From assembly GCA_023052935.1 (NCBI GenBank), contig CM041293.1, positions 178,670,789 to 178,734,788 of the forward strand: a stretch of 64,000 nucleotides of DNA, in the 5' to 3' direction. Both the position numbers and the translations under genes were made by a program. The stretch comes from Piezodorus guildinii. Lineage: Eukaryota > Arthropoda > Insecta > Hemiptera > Pentatomidae. This document shows positions 22,235-35,130 of the stretch, one piece after another; the first letter of the stretch is position 1; every line of letters begins with the position of its first letter. The notes under the pieces are model-generated. The model did no database searches, was not told the origin of the DNA, and saw only the letters and a program-made list of their open reading frames with translations.

Positions 22235-23140
22235 GGCTTGGTGTGAGCTCAGCTTAATCATCACCTTGCTCTTCCGTTGCACAGTGGGCAATATGACCGA
22301 TTTAGGTAGACACAATTTTGAAACTTGTCTATATTTAACCTTTAGGGTCAAAGATAACGGAAAAAAATATTTAAAAAATTATAAAAACTAATTAATTTTT
22401 TGACACGAGTGCAAAGTGGTGAAAAATCAAATTTATTAGCTAAAATCTAAAACGTCCCTATATTTTACGTTTTAAGTCCCAGAATACGAGAAAAATAATA
22501 CAAACATTCTAATTATGGTCCCGAGTTGCCGAAAATTCTTGAAATTATAGATTGTAAAATTTTTGATTCGGAATGTTGTGTCTGGAAAAAATTTTGCATC
22601 ACCCAAAACGCAAAAAATCGCAAAAATATATTGTAAAATCTAAAGACTAGAAAGATCGGTAAAACAAATCCTACAAACAAATAATTGGGGTAACTTGGGG
22701 GTTATGTAGTTTTTCGTAATTGAATAAGGGCATACATTTGCTAATTGCTAAATTAACTCAACAGGCGAGATTGCAATTTATATTCAATAACGAGTTTGGA
22801 GATATAATGTCTTACCTGTCTCAGCAATGTCCATTCTCAAATAAAAGCAAAAAGACTTTGCTATAAATACACCTTGAACAGAATGAATGACCATCGAATA
22901 AAAATAATCGGTTATAAGGCACTTGTGTGAACAAGAATGATTCATTCATTTGCTATTTATTTGAAAACACGGTATGACTGGAAATATTAGTATTAATGGT
23001 CTTGCCAACTAATAATAAAAAGGTGAAGCACTGGAAAATTCCAAACTTTTGTCCACCTAAATTAGTAATTTGGCCCACTGTGCGTTGGTTTCGAAATAGT
23101 ACGAATATTTGTACGTTCAGAACGTGAATGCTTGTTTATA
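22235..23140 (+). mobile_element. SINE-A 3' part, split by a Transib-like element
   Basis: gtgtgagctcagcttaatca then tcaccttgctcttccgttg (to 22279) and, after the insert, cgttggtttcgaaatagtac then gaatatttgtac (from 23083) together match the SINE-A 3' half. Confidence 0.7.
22280..23082. mobile_element. Transib-like non-autonomous DNA transposon, 803 bp
   Basis: Both ends are CACAGTGGGC…; the two ~32-bp inverted repeats differ at several positions. Each reads CACAGTG, 23 bases, then an ACA-rich word (ACACAATTT at left, ACAAAAGTT at right, both read inward). The 5-bp sequence CGTTG flanks it at 22275-22279 and 23083-23087, and the disrupted SINE-A rejoins with one copy. Transib elements are known for CACWRTG ends related to the V(D)J heptamer and 5-bp GC-rich target duplications. 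No transposase frame is present, so it depends on an enzyme elsewhere. Confidence 0.75.
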
Positions 23141-23524
23141 TAACTAGGTTCACAGCGGAAGGCAGCTATTAGATGGTGCGCAACCTTCAATAAGTAAAGA
23201 AACATCAAAATATTAGCAGTTTAAATTTTTTTTTTTTTTTTTTGAGAATTTTGCTAAGTTGTGTACTACGAATTCATTTATACCGTCCCCTTTACGACAT
23301 AACAAGTTCTGAGTTAGGCTCATAATACTGACCGAAAATATTTGACTGAATTCTGATTATTCTTTCTGTAATTAGTTTAACATGAGAAATCTTTTTCCAT
23401 ATTGAAACCAATTTCCGGAAATGTTAATAACATAACTATGAAAACAGCTTGAGCAAATTCAAACATTTTTTATTAAGTCATATTACAATCTGTCCTAATT
23501 GGGACATTGATAAGAAATGAGTAG
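23141..23524. other. no gene recognised
   Basis: Contains a T tract at 23226-23243; otherwise AT-rich with no features. Confidence 0.5.
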
Positions 23525-23612
23525 ATTCATAAAATATTTACTAAACAATAGATTCATACAATATTTACTAAACAATAGATTCATACAATATTTACTAAAC
23601 AATAGATTCATA
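23525..23612. repeat. 27-bp tandem repeat, about 3 copies
   Basis: Unit tcataca/aatatttactaaacaatagat, three near-identical copies, immediately before the HHR-B element. Confidence 0.85.
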
Positions 23613-23614
23613 AA

Positions 23615-23795
23615 ATAATAATGATGGAGTTTTGTTGACCGTTGAGAAATTAGATGAGGAAGATGGTTGTGGGTGCGGTCATAAATTAGAAACACACATT
23701 TAAAACAAGTGCTATTTTACTTATGTCCCGACGTTTCGGCCTACAATGTGGGCCTTCATCAGGGCCAAAAGAAACAAGATAACAACCAATGTAAT
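23615..23795 (-). mobile_element. HHR-B element with hammerhead-like core
   Basis: Shares about 150 bases with 52719-53480 (gttgaccgttgag, ttagatgaggaagatggttg, gggtgcggtca, then the core). On the minus strand 23762-23730 reads CTGATGA, A, a GGCC…GGCC hairpin, GAAAC, GTC: all invariant hammerhead core positions with a minimal stem III. Stem I pairing looks short (two or three pairs). Hammerheads of this kind are known in Penelope-like element terminal repeats, which is my best guess for the host element. Confidence 0.55.
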
Positions 23796-23799
23796 ATAT

Positions 23800-24572
23800 A
23801 GACTTAATAATGCGTTAGGTATATAATAATAATATGACAGTAATATAATATGGGAACATAAATAAAATTAAATGTAATATGATAACGAAATGACAGTTAT
23901 AAAGTATGGAAATAAACAAAATTAAGATGATAGTTATAAAGTATGGAAGTAAACAGAATTGAGATGATAATATTGTAATGAGAATATATAAAGAGAGACT
24001 AAGCAAATGAAACAAATGACAAAGGAAAACTATGTGAACAATTAAAATTTTAAATATGAACAATTTTGAAGTGATATATGACGGTAATATATTAAAAACA
24101 TGGTTAAAGAACATAGTCATTAAAAAAGAGAAGCAGTATGAATAAAAAATAATTTTAAATTTTAAAATAATGTAATATTAAACTAACAATTATATGTCAG
24201 GATATGTAACGGAGAAAGATATGAGTATGGAAAGAGGGAGAAAGAAATAAGCGATTAAAAAAAAAAAGATCCTAATCAATAAGAAAAAATATACATACTT
24301 GACTCTGAGACTGTTTCTAAAGAAGTGATGTTTTTTCCGTTTTAAAAAACGCTCATTGCGTGGAACGGAAAATATGGGAACTAGAATGTTCGTTAGAGCT
24401 TTTGCAAGAAGCTATATTATGTTTACTGATTCGATTGTTTGTTGAGAAAAAAAAAACTAAAGGATTGGCTAATGATTTTTTTTTAAATACATATTAATAA
24501 TATAAAATAGCGGACTGAGATTAAAAAAAAAATAGAATTAGTGAAAAAAAAAAAGAAGAGAAAAATAGGAAG
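23800..24572. other. AT-rich, no gene recognised
   Basis: Low-complexity A-rich sequence with weak internal repeats (ttataaagtatgga twice near 23900 and 23940) leading into the satellite. A minus-strand 101-codon frame at 23815-24120 is hydrophobic low-complexity and not credible. Confidence 0.5.
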
Positions 24573-24576
24573 CGAA

Positions 24577-27500
24577 AAATATATAAGGTAATAACGAATG
24601 ACGATGATTAATATGATTAAAATATATAAGGTAATAACGAATGACGATGATTAATATGATTAAAATATATAAGGTAATAACGAATGACGATGATTTAATA
24701 TGATTAAAATATATAAGGTAATAACGAATGACGATGATTAATATGATTAAAATATATAAGGTAATAACGAATGACGATGATTAATATGATTAAAATATAT
24801 AAGGTAATAACGAATGACGATGATTAATATGATTAAAATATATAAGGTAATAACGAATGACGATGATTAATATGATTAAAATATATAAGGTAATAACGAA
24901 TGACGATGATTAATATGATTAAAATATATAAGGTAATAACGAATGACGATGATTAATATGATTAAAATATATAAGGTAATAACGAATGACGATGATTAAT
25001 ATGATTAAAATATAATAAGGTAATAACGAATGAAGATGATTAATATGATTAAAATATATAAGGTAATAACGAATGACGATGATTAATATGATTAAAATAT
25101 ATAAGGTAATAACGAATGACGATGATTAATATGATTAAAATATATAAGGTAATAACGAATGACGATGATTAATATGATTAAAATATATAAGGTAATAACG
25201 AATGACGATGATTAATATGATTAAAATATATAAGGTAATAACGAATGACGATGATTAATATGATTAAAATATATAAGGTAATAACGAATGACGATGATTA
25301 ATATGATTAAAATATATAAGGTAATAACGAATGACGATGATTAATATGATTAAAATATATAAGGTAATAACGAATGACGATGATTAATATGATTAAAATA
25401 TATAAGGTAATAACGAATGACGATGATTAATATGATTAAAATATATAAGGTAATAACGAATGACGATGATTAATATGATTAAAATATATAAGGTAATAAC
25501 GAATGACGATGATTAATATGATTAAAATTATAAGGTAATAACGAATGACGATGATTAATATGATTAAAATATATAAGGTAATAACGAATGACGATGATTA
25601 ATATGATTAAAATATATAAGTAATAACGAATGACGATGATTAATATGATTAAAATATATAAGGTAATATACGAATGACGATGATTAATATGATTAAAATA
25701 TATAAGGTAATAACGAATGACGATGATTAATATGATTAAAATATATAAGGTAATAACGAATGACGATGATTAATATGATTAAAATATATAAGGTAATAAC
25801 GAATGACGATGATTAATATGATTAAAATATATAAGGTAATAACGAATGACGATGATTAATATGATTAAAATATATAAGGTAATAACGAATGACGATGATT
25901 AATATGATTAAAATATATAAGGTAATAACGAAATGAAGATGATTAATATGATTAAAATATATAAGGTAATAACGAATGACGATGATTAATATGATTAAAA
26001 TATATAAGGTAATAACGAATGACGATGATTAATATGATTAAAATATATAAGGTAATAACGAATGACGATGATTAATATGATTAAAATATATAAGGTAATA
26101 ACGAATGACGATGATTAATATGATTAAAATATATAAGGTAATAACGAATGACGATGATTAATATGATTAAAATATATAAGGTAATAACGAATGACGATGA
26201 TTAATATGATTAAAATATATAAGGTAATAACGAATGACGATGATTAATATGATTAAATATATAAGGTAATAACGAATGACGATGATTAATATGATTAAAA
26301 TATATAAGGTAATAACGAATGAGATGATTAATATGATTAAAATATATAAGGTAATAACGAATGACGATGATTAATATGATTAAAATATATAAGTAATAAC
26401 GAATGACGATGATTAATATGATTAAAATATATAAGGTAATAACGAATGACGATGATTAATATGATTAAAATATATAAGGTAATAACGAATGACGATGATT
26501 ATATGATTAAAATATATAAGGTAATAACGAATGACGATGATTAATATGATTAAAATATATAAGGTAATAACGAATGACGATGATTAATATGATTAAAATA
26601 TATATAGGTAATAACGAATGAAGATGATTAATATGATTAAAATATATAAGGTAATAACGAATGACGATGATTAAATATATTAAAATATATAAGGTAATAA
26701 CGAATGACGATGATTAATATGATTAAAATATATAAGGTAATAACGAATGAAGATGATTAATATGATTAAAATATATAAGGTAATAACGAATGAGATGATT
26801 AATATGATTAAAATATATATAGGTAATAACAATGAGATGATAATATGATTAAAATATTTAAGTAATACAATGACATATTAATATGATTGAAAATGAATGA
26901 GGTAATAAGAATAATATAATTAATAAAAATATATAATAATAAAATACATATTAATATATTAAAATATTAATAAATAAACGATATGAAGATAATAAAATGA
27001 AATGATTAAAGTGAATAAAATATAGATGTAATAAGATGATAGAATATATAAGTAATAAGATTGAAGAATTATATATGATTAAAATAACAAGGTAAAATAA
27101 GATAAATATTATAGATTAAAAAATAAGATAATAATATGATAATAATATAAGAATAAATGTAAAGAATATATTAAATATAAAGGTAATAACGAATGAAGAT
27201 GATTAATATGATTAAAATATATAAGGTAATAACGATAATGATACGATGATTAATATGATTAAAAATATAAGAATAAAATAGATTATAATATATTAAGAAT
27301 AAAATAAGATATTAAATCGAATAGATGATTAAGTATGATAAAATAATAAGGTTAATAACGAATGAGATATATAATTGAATAATATATAGTAATAAGAATG
27401 ACGATGATTAATATGATTAAAATATATAAGGTAATAACGAATGACGATGATTAATATGATTAAAATATATAAGTAATAACGAATGAGATGATTAATATGA

Positions 27501-30500
27501 TTAAAATAATAAGGTAATAACGAATGACGATGATTAATATGATTAAAATATATAAGGTAATAACGAATGAACGATGATTAATATGATTAAAATATATAAG
27601 GTAATAACGAATGAATGATTAATATGATTAAAATAATAAGGTAATAACGAATGAGAGTGATTAATATATTAAAATATATAGGTAATAACGAATGACGATG
27701 ATTAATATGATTAAAAATGAATAGTAATAGATAAAATATAATAAGTAATAAAATAATAATAATAACGAATCGATGATTAATATGATTAAAATATATAAGT
27801 AATAACGAATGACGATGATAATATGATTAAAATAATAGGTATAATATGAATATTAATATTAAAATAATAAGTAATAACGATACGATGATTAATATGATTA
27901 AAATTATAAGGTAATAACGAATGACGAGATTAAATATTAAATGTAATAACAATGACGATGATTAATATGATTAAAATATAAAGGTAATAACGAATGACGA
28001 TGATTAATATGATTAAAATATATAAGGTAATAACGAATGACGATGATTAATATGATTAAAATTATAAGGTAATAACGAATGACGATGATTAATATGATTA
28101 AAATATATAAGGTAATAACGAATGACGATGATTAATATGATTAAAATATATAAGGTAATAACGAATGACGATGATTAATATGATTAAAATATATAAGGTA
28201 ATAACGAATGACGATGATTAATATGATTAAAATATATAAGTAATAACGAATGAGATGATTAATATGATTAAAATATATAAGTAATAACGAATGACGATGA
28301 TTAATATATTAAAATATTAAGGTAATAACGAATGACGATGATTATATGATTAAAATATATAAGGTAATAACGAATGACGAGATAATATGATTAAAATATA
28401 TAAGGTAATAACGAATGACGATGATTAATATGATTAAAATATATAAGGTAATAACGAATGACGATGATTAATATGATTAAAAATATATAAGGTAATAACG
28501 AATGACGATGATTAATATGATTAAAATATATAAGGTAATAACGAATGACGATGATTAATATGATTAAAATATATAAGTAATAACGAATGAGATGATTAAT
28601 ATGATTAAAATATATAAGGTAATAACGAATGACGATGATTAATATGATTAAAATATATAAGGTAATAACGAATGACGATGATTAATATGATTAAAATATA
28701 TAAGGTAATAACGAATGACGATGATTAATATGATTAAAATATATAAGGTAATAACGAATGACGATGATTAATATGATTAAAATATATAAAGGTAATAACG
28801 AATGACGATGATTAATATGATTAAAATATATAAGGTAATAACGAATGACGATGATTAATATGATTAAAATATATAAGGTAATAACGAATGACGATGATAA
28901 TATGATTAAAATATATAAGGTAATAACGAATGACGATGATTAATATGATTAAAATATATAAGGTAATAACGAATGACATGATTAATATATTAAAATATAT
29001 AAGGTAATAACGAATGACGTGTTAATATGATTAAAATATATAAGGTAATAACGAATGACGATGATTAATTATAAAATATATAAGGTAATAACGAATGACG
29101 ATGATTAATATTAAAATATATAAGGTAATAACGAATGACATGATTAATATGATTAAAATATATAATAATAACGAATAGATATTAATATGATTAAAATATA
29201 AGGTAATAACGAATGACGAGATTAATATGAAAAATATAAGGTAATAACGAATGACGATGATTAATATGATTAAAATATATAAGGATAAGAATGACGATGA
29301 TTAATATGATTAAAAATATAAGGTAATAACGAATGAGATGATTAATATGATTAAAATATATAAGGTAATAACGAATGAGATGATTAATATGATTAAAAAT
29401 ATAAGGTAATAACGAATGACGATGATTAATATGATTAAAATATATAAGGTAATAACGAATGACGATGATTAATATGATTAAAATATATAAGGTAATAACG
29501 AATGACGATGATTAATATGATTAAATATATAAGGAATAACGAATGACGATGATTAATGATTAAAAATATAAGGTAATAACGAATGACGATGATTAAATGA
29601 TTAAAATAATAAGGTAATAAAACGATGATTAAAAATATTAAAATAATGGAATAAGATAAATATAAAGTTAAAATAAAAGGTATAAAGATAAAATATAATA
29701 TGATTAAAAATAAATATAATAGATTAAAATATATAGTAAAAATAAAGTATAAATGATATATATAAAGAATTAAAATATATATATAATAATAGAATGAATG
29801 ATTAATATATTAAATATATAAGGTAATAACGAATGACGATGATTAATATGATTAAAATATATAAGGTAATAACGAATGACGAGATTAATATGATTAAAAT
29901 ATATAAGGTAATAACGAATGACGATGATTAATATGATTAAAATATATAAGGTAATAACGAATGACGATGATTAATGATTAAAATATATAAGGTAATAACG
30001 AATGACGATGATTATATGATTAAAATATATAAGGTAATAACGAATGAGATATTAAATGATTAAAATATATAAGTAATAAGAATGACGATGATTAATATGA
30101 TTAAAATATATAAGGTAAACGAATGACGATGATTAATATGATTAAAATATATAAGGTAATAACGAATGACATGATATATGATTAAATAATAAGGTAATAA
30201 CGATGACGATGATAATTGATTAAAATATATAAGTAATAACGATGACGTGTTAATTGATTAAAATATATAAGTATAACGATGATATGATTAATATTAATAA
30301 AAGAAAAGATAATATTAATTGATAAAATATATATATAAGGAAAATGATTAAATGATTAAAATATATAAGTAAAACGATGACGATTAATATGATTAAATTA
30401 AGGTAATAAAATGACGATGATTAATATATTAAAATTATAAGGTAATAACGAATGACGATGATTATATATTAAATTATAAGGAATACAATGACTGATTATA

Positions 30501-32035
30501 AAAATATAAGTTAATAAATAATAAATAAAAAATGTATTTAAAATATATAAGGTAATAACGAATGAGTGATTAATATTAAAATATAAGGTAATAACAATCG
30601 TGTTAATATGATTAAAATATAAAGGAAAAGAGATGATATATGATTAAATATATAGAAAAAATAGATTATAATAAATATAAAATAATAATAGATTAAAAAA
30701 TAATAATAAGAAATAATATTAATATAATTAAAATAATAGTAAATGATAATATATATTAAAATAATAAGTAATAAGAATAGTTAAATATTAAAGTATATAA
30801 GAATTATAATAATAAATAATAAGGTAATAACAATAGATGATTAATATGATAAAATAATAAAGTAATAAGATAAAGATGATTAATATATTAAAATAATAAG
30901 AATAACGAATGAATATTAATATGATAAAATATATAGGTAATAACGAATGACGATGATTAAATGATTAAAATTATAAGGTAATAACGAATGACGATGATTA
31001 ATATGATTAAAATAATTAGTAAATAAGATACGATGATTAATATTAATATATAATAAAAATGAGATTAAAATATTAAAATAATAAGTAATAAAATGATTAA
31101 TATGATTAAAATATATAAGGTAATAACGAATGACGATGATTAATATGATTAAAATATTAAGGTAATAACGAATGACGATTTAATATGATTAAAATTATAA
31201 GGTAATAAATGACGATGATTAATATGATTAAAAATATAAGAATAATGATTAATATATAAAATATAAAGGTAAAAACAATGACGATGATTAATATGATTAA
31301 AAATATAAGAAAAGAATGAATGATTAAATGATTAAAATATTAAGGTAATAACGAATGACGAATTATATATTAAATAATAAGATAATGAAGATATAATATG
31401 ATTAAATATATTAAGATAAATAAGTTAATATATTAATATAATAAAGGAATAACGAATGACATGATTAATTATTAAAATATGAATAATAAGAATACGATGA
31501 TTAATAATTAAATAAAAGTAATAGAATAATATATATAAAATAATAAGGTAATAACGAATGACGATGATTAATATAATTAAAATATATAAGGTAATAAGAA
31601 TATGATAATATATTAAAATATAAGGAATAACGAATGAGATGATATAATTAAAATAATAAGGTAATAACGAATGAAATAATATGATTAAAAAATAAAGGAA
31701 TAAGAATATTAAATATATTAATAATAAGGTATAATGAATGATTAATATTTAAAATATAAGGTAATAACGAATGACATGTTAAAATATAAATATAAGAATA
31801 ACGAATATAATTAATTATTAAAATAAAGGTAAAGAAAAGATATTAATAATAAAAATAAGGAATAACGAATGAGATGATTTAATATGATTAAAATATAATA
31901 AGAAAAAAATGATGAATATTAATAAAATATATAAGGTAATAACGAATGAATGATTAATATGATTAAAATATATAAGTAAAACAATGACGAATTAAATGAT
32001 TAATATATAAGGTAATAACGAATGACAATGATAAT
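24577..32035. repeat. 7.5-kb satellite array, 43-bp monomer
   Basis: About 170 tandem copies of a 43-bp unit whose core is GGTAATAACGAATGACGATG followed by ATTAATATGATTAAAATATA. Copies from 24577 to about 26750 are nearly identical. Zones at 26820-27400, 27700-27950, 29600-29800 and most of 30280-32000 are full of small deletions, often losing C or G. Each intact unit carries two CpG in otherwise AT-rich DNA, and C is scarce on this strand. No open frame survives. Confidence 0.98.
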
Positions 32036-32221
32036 ATGAGACCACCTTTGGTTTACATCAGTTAATCCGTTGTCGCACACTTTTAATTTGACGATCGTAC
32101 TCAGAAACAATTTTTTTTATTTTTTTTTATTGTTTATGACTGCCAGATGAAATGGAGTGTAAGTTGTATGTTTGGAAGTGAAAATGATCACATTTGGGCA
32201 CAGTTTTTCTAAAAAAGCTCT

Positions 32222-32632
32222 CGACGGCTGTAACCGTCATTTGCTCATCACGTCATTTTTTCTCTTCCCGGAGCAAATGATGGCTATGACCGTTGTGACG
32301 ACTGTACGGCATTCGCTTTACTAATTCGAAATTATTCCTATGAATAAAAGAGAATAAATAGATCTAAAATAAATTCAAGAAAATCAGTTTGAAACAAAAT
32401 TATTATTTGTAATTTATTTTGCTTATAAAATAGTAAAAATAAAATAAATATTAATTCAGGAAACAAATTACATACATACAAGAAAGCATTTATAATAAAC
32501 TATCGTATGCGTTAATACACTTCGTACTAACGCTGTTTTTTTTTTTTGTATTGATTAAAATGTGCAAGACGGCTATAGCCGTCGTTTGCCTTCATATGGC
32601 TAAAGATCGGGCGGCTATAGTCGTCATTTGCA
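32222..32632. repeat. four copies of a GACGGCTATAGCCGTC-type palindrome
   Basis: Found at about 32222-32242 (gacggctgtaaccgtcatttg), 32274-32301 (inverted: gcaaatgatggctatgaccg), 32568-32589 (the perfect 16-bp palindrome GACGGCTATAGCCGTC, then gtttgcc) and 32610-32630 (cggctatagtcgtcatttgc). Such subterminal repeats can be transposase binding sites; here the function is unknown. Confidence 0.7.
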
Positions 32633-32699
32633 GCAACGAGTTATGAAATAGCCTTTATTATGCAATATAAGCAGTTACATATGTACAATGGTTTTTATT

Positions 32700-33480
32700 T
32701 TTTATTTTTATAACTATTATTATAAAATAGCATGCATATCTACATGGATACGCACACACACATACACTATTATACACTTCTTCTATGTCTTTCTTCCTGC
32801 ACAGGCCTTCCCGTGAGGGAGTAGTAGTGAGTACTTCTCTGGGTGACTACCCCTGTCCGTGAGCTCTGTCCACTTCTTTTTCCATATAACCCTGTCTTTA
32901 ACGTCTCTCCACCAGAGGGGTCCCATCGTCAGCCTCAATACATTGCACCATCTCTTCACTGGCCTCTCTTCCTTTTTAGATCATATGGCGTCCACTGCAC
33001 TGTTATTTTTGACCATCTAACATCGTTGCTACGTAAGAGGTGACCAGCCCATTTCCATTTAATTTTTGAGGCCTGTTTCTTTCCTTAGTTTAGTGCATCT
33101 TATTTTGTCTCTTTTCTTTACCTTCATAATACTCCTCTAAATACTGTTCTGCCACACTTGGATTTTTCTCTCGTGGGCCTTAGTTAACGACCAAGTTTGA
33201 GAACCATATGTCACTACTGGGAGGATACAGCCATCAAAGGTCTGCCTTTTAAGATCTACATCTAATCCTCCTTTCATTATGTGCCTCAGTGACCAGAACA
33301 TGTTCCATCCCATTGCGATTCTTCTCTGTACTTCTCTTGTTGCTCTATCCGAGAAGGACACCAGCTGGCCTAGATACACATATTCGTCTACATATTCTAA
33401 GGTGTATTTATTTATTTTTATTTATTTTGGCTCCCTATTTGACATTATTTTGCTTTTGTTGTAGTTTGGATATAAACCAA
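32700..33480 (-). pseudogene. LINE reverse transcriptase C-terminal fragment
   Basis: The minus strand reads KIMSN…EYVDEYVYLGQLVSFSD, then EVQRRIAMGWNMFWSLRHIM, GCILPVVTYGSQTWSLTKAH, HERKIQVWQNS and, in other frames, KIKWKWAGHLLRSNDVRWS. This is the post-catalytic part of an endonuclease-type LINE protein (EYVYLGQ, LPVxTYGxxTW, KWxWAGH signatures). Frameshifts and the lack of a YADD box show a dead 5'-truncated copy. Its 3' end near 32760 has a CA-rich tail. Confidence 0.75.
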
Positions 33481-34019
33481 TTTGTTTGCACAACCTTAAA
33501 AGTTGTATGCAACGAGTTAATCTGTTTAAATTTTTTTGTTGTCAGGCATTTTGGCGCTCAGATTTTTTCTCTTTGTGTACTATTCATTCTAGGCTTTCAC
33601 TACCCAATTCAACGAAAAATTCATTCTTTTTAACAGTTATTTTATGAAAAAAAGCGAAAATTACTTTTTTATTCAACTTCTTACAACTTTGGCAGTCGAG
33701 AAATCACTAAATCAAACAAGAATACAATTTATCTCTACATTTCCACTTAGATCATTACTAGAATGAAAAAAAAAGAAAAGAAAGCTCCATACACAAAAAT
33801 GACATTGTTTTTGCTTATTTTGATCACGTTAGAATTATCAGTAATTATTAGATTTAATTAAATTACTTACTGTTATTTACAATTGTCACTAAAATTTCTT
33901 ACACCTCAAAGCAAATTTGTTGATAAATACAAAAAATAATAAGATTAGTATGTTTTGTTTTGGTATTCGTTGAGCTTACTCATGGTTTATTGATGTAAAC
34001 CATACGTGGCCTCAATATT

Positions 34020-34255
34020 TGATCGACAGTGTATATACAATAAAATATAAAGAAAGGCTGAAAATCATTTATAGCTATGTACAAGCTACAAACTTACATC
34101 ACTTCAGTGGATAATCTAGCCAGTACTAGAATTCCATTATAAATGTTTACAAGAGGTCTCGGGGCGACTGCCGTTTCAACCTTCTAGGGGGATGCTAATG
34201 GTGTGTATAGTTGGAATTGAGCTAGAGGATTGGGATCATAGATAAGGTTCTGTAT
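34020..34255 (-). mobile_element. Jockey-type LINE 3' fragment
   Basis: The reverse complement (cctagaaggttgaaacggca, gagacctcttgtaaa, agtactggctagattatcca) matches the end of the LINE at 46603-47779, including its PRRLKR tail. Confidence 0.65.
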
Positions 34256-34260
34256 ATATA

Positions 34261-34378
<118 letters not shown>

Positions 34379-35032
34379 CTCGTGTCACAATGTTTGTTCG
34401 CGATAAACTCTGAAATTACTGAACCGACTTTGAACAAACATTGTAAGTATCTGTTATTTGGTCCAACTTAAATGATAGGATAGTTGGTATTACTATTCTA
34501 AATGGTTGAAAAATATATTTTTCTAAAACGTAAAACAAAATTTGTTTAACTGTGGCAACACTGGTTCCCAAGTAACCTTCTCATATCTTCACATATGTGG
34601 TTATTAATTCAAATATAAGTGAGTGTTGATTGTTTCTATGCATTCTTATTTATAAAATATACATTCAAATTATAGTTTTTATTTATAATAAAATACATAT
34701 TACTATATGTTTCCAGAAAAATTATAATTACTCATTTGAATGACTTGCAATGATTTATGAGTTGCAAAAGAGTTATGATGATATACAAAGGTTATGTTTA
34801 AAAGATAAAACGATGTTAATGAATAATTTGGACGTGGCTACTTGGTACTGGTATGTAATTGTAACATTGAGTTAATAAAATTGATATCTAGCATGAAATA
34901 ATAATCTTTTATTAATCATAAACAGAGTAGCTCATTGCTATTCACCTGTATTTCTTTTATATAACCTCCTTCAACATAGTCACTATTAACATCTTTCGTA
35001 TTTTGTAGTAATTTAAATTTAAATTGTTCTAT

Positions 35033-35130
35033 CATGCCCTTTATATCAATTGTTATCAAATCCGCTTATTGTCATGGGCTGAGCGACAGGTGTGGATGTA
35101 AAAATAAATGATCAAAAAAAAAAAAAAAAA
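35033..35130 (+). mobile_element. short poly(A) retroposon with 12-bp target duplication
   Basis: About 98 bases ending in an A tract, flanked by AAATTGTTCTAT at 35021-35032 and 35131-35142. The body (catgccctttatatc … gtcatgggctgagcgacagg tgtgg) is not recognised. It is either a very short truncated LINE or a transcript-derived insertion. Confidence 0.7.

Larger units (their letters stand above)
32038..34013. mobile_element. candidate TIR DNA element at satellite edge
   Basis: Left end GAGACCACCTTTGGTTTACA TCAGTTAA and right end (reverse complement) GAGGCCACGTATGGTTTACA TCAATAAA agree at about 23 of 28 positions. AATAT occurs directly outside both ends (32033-32037 and 34014-34018). It encloses the palindromic repeats at 32222-32632 and a minus-strand LINE fragment. 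It has no transposase. The AT-rich flank makes the duplication weak evidence. Confidence 0.45.

Noticed and set aside
23815..24120. 101-codon hydrophobic minus-strand frame
   Set aside because: Leu/Ile/Phe-rich because of AT composition, next to a satellite; no start context, domain or signal pattern.
24577..32035. CRISPR-like array
   Set aside because: Units are directly tandem with no spacers, and the context is eukaryotic repeats.
32056..32072. Link between the TIR element and the 46-bp satellite through the shared word TAATCCGTTGTCGC
   Set aside because: A 14-base match between two positions in 64 kb is within chance expectation, and the flanks do not align.
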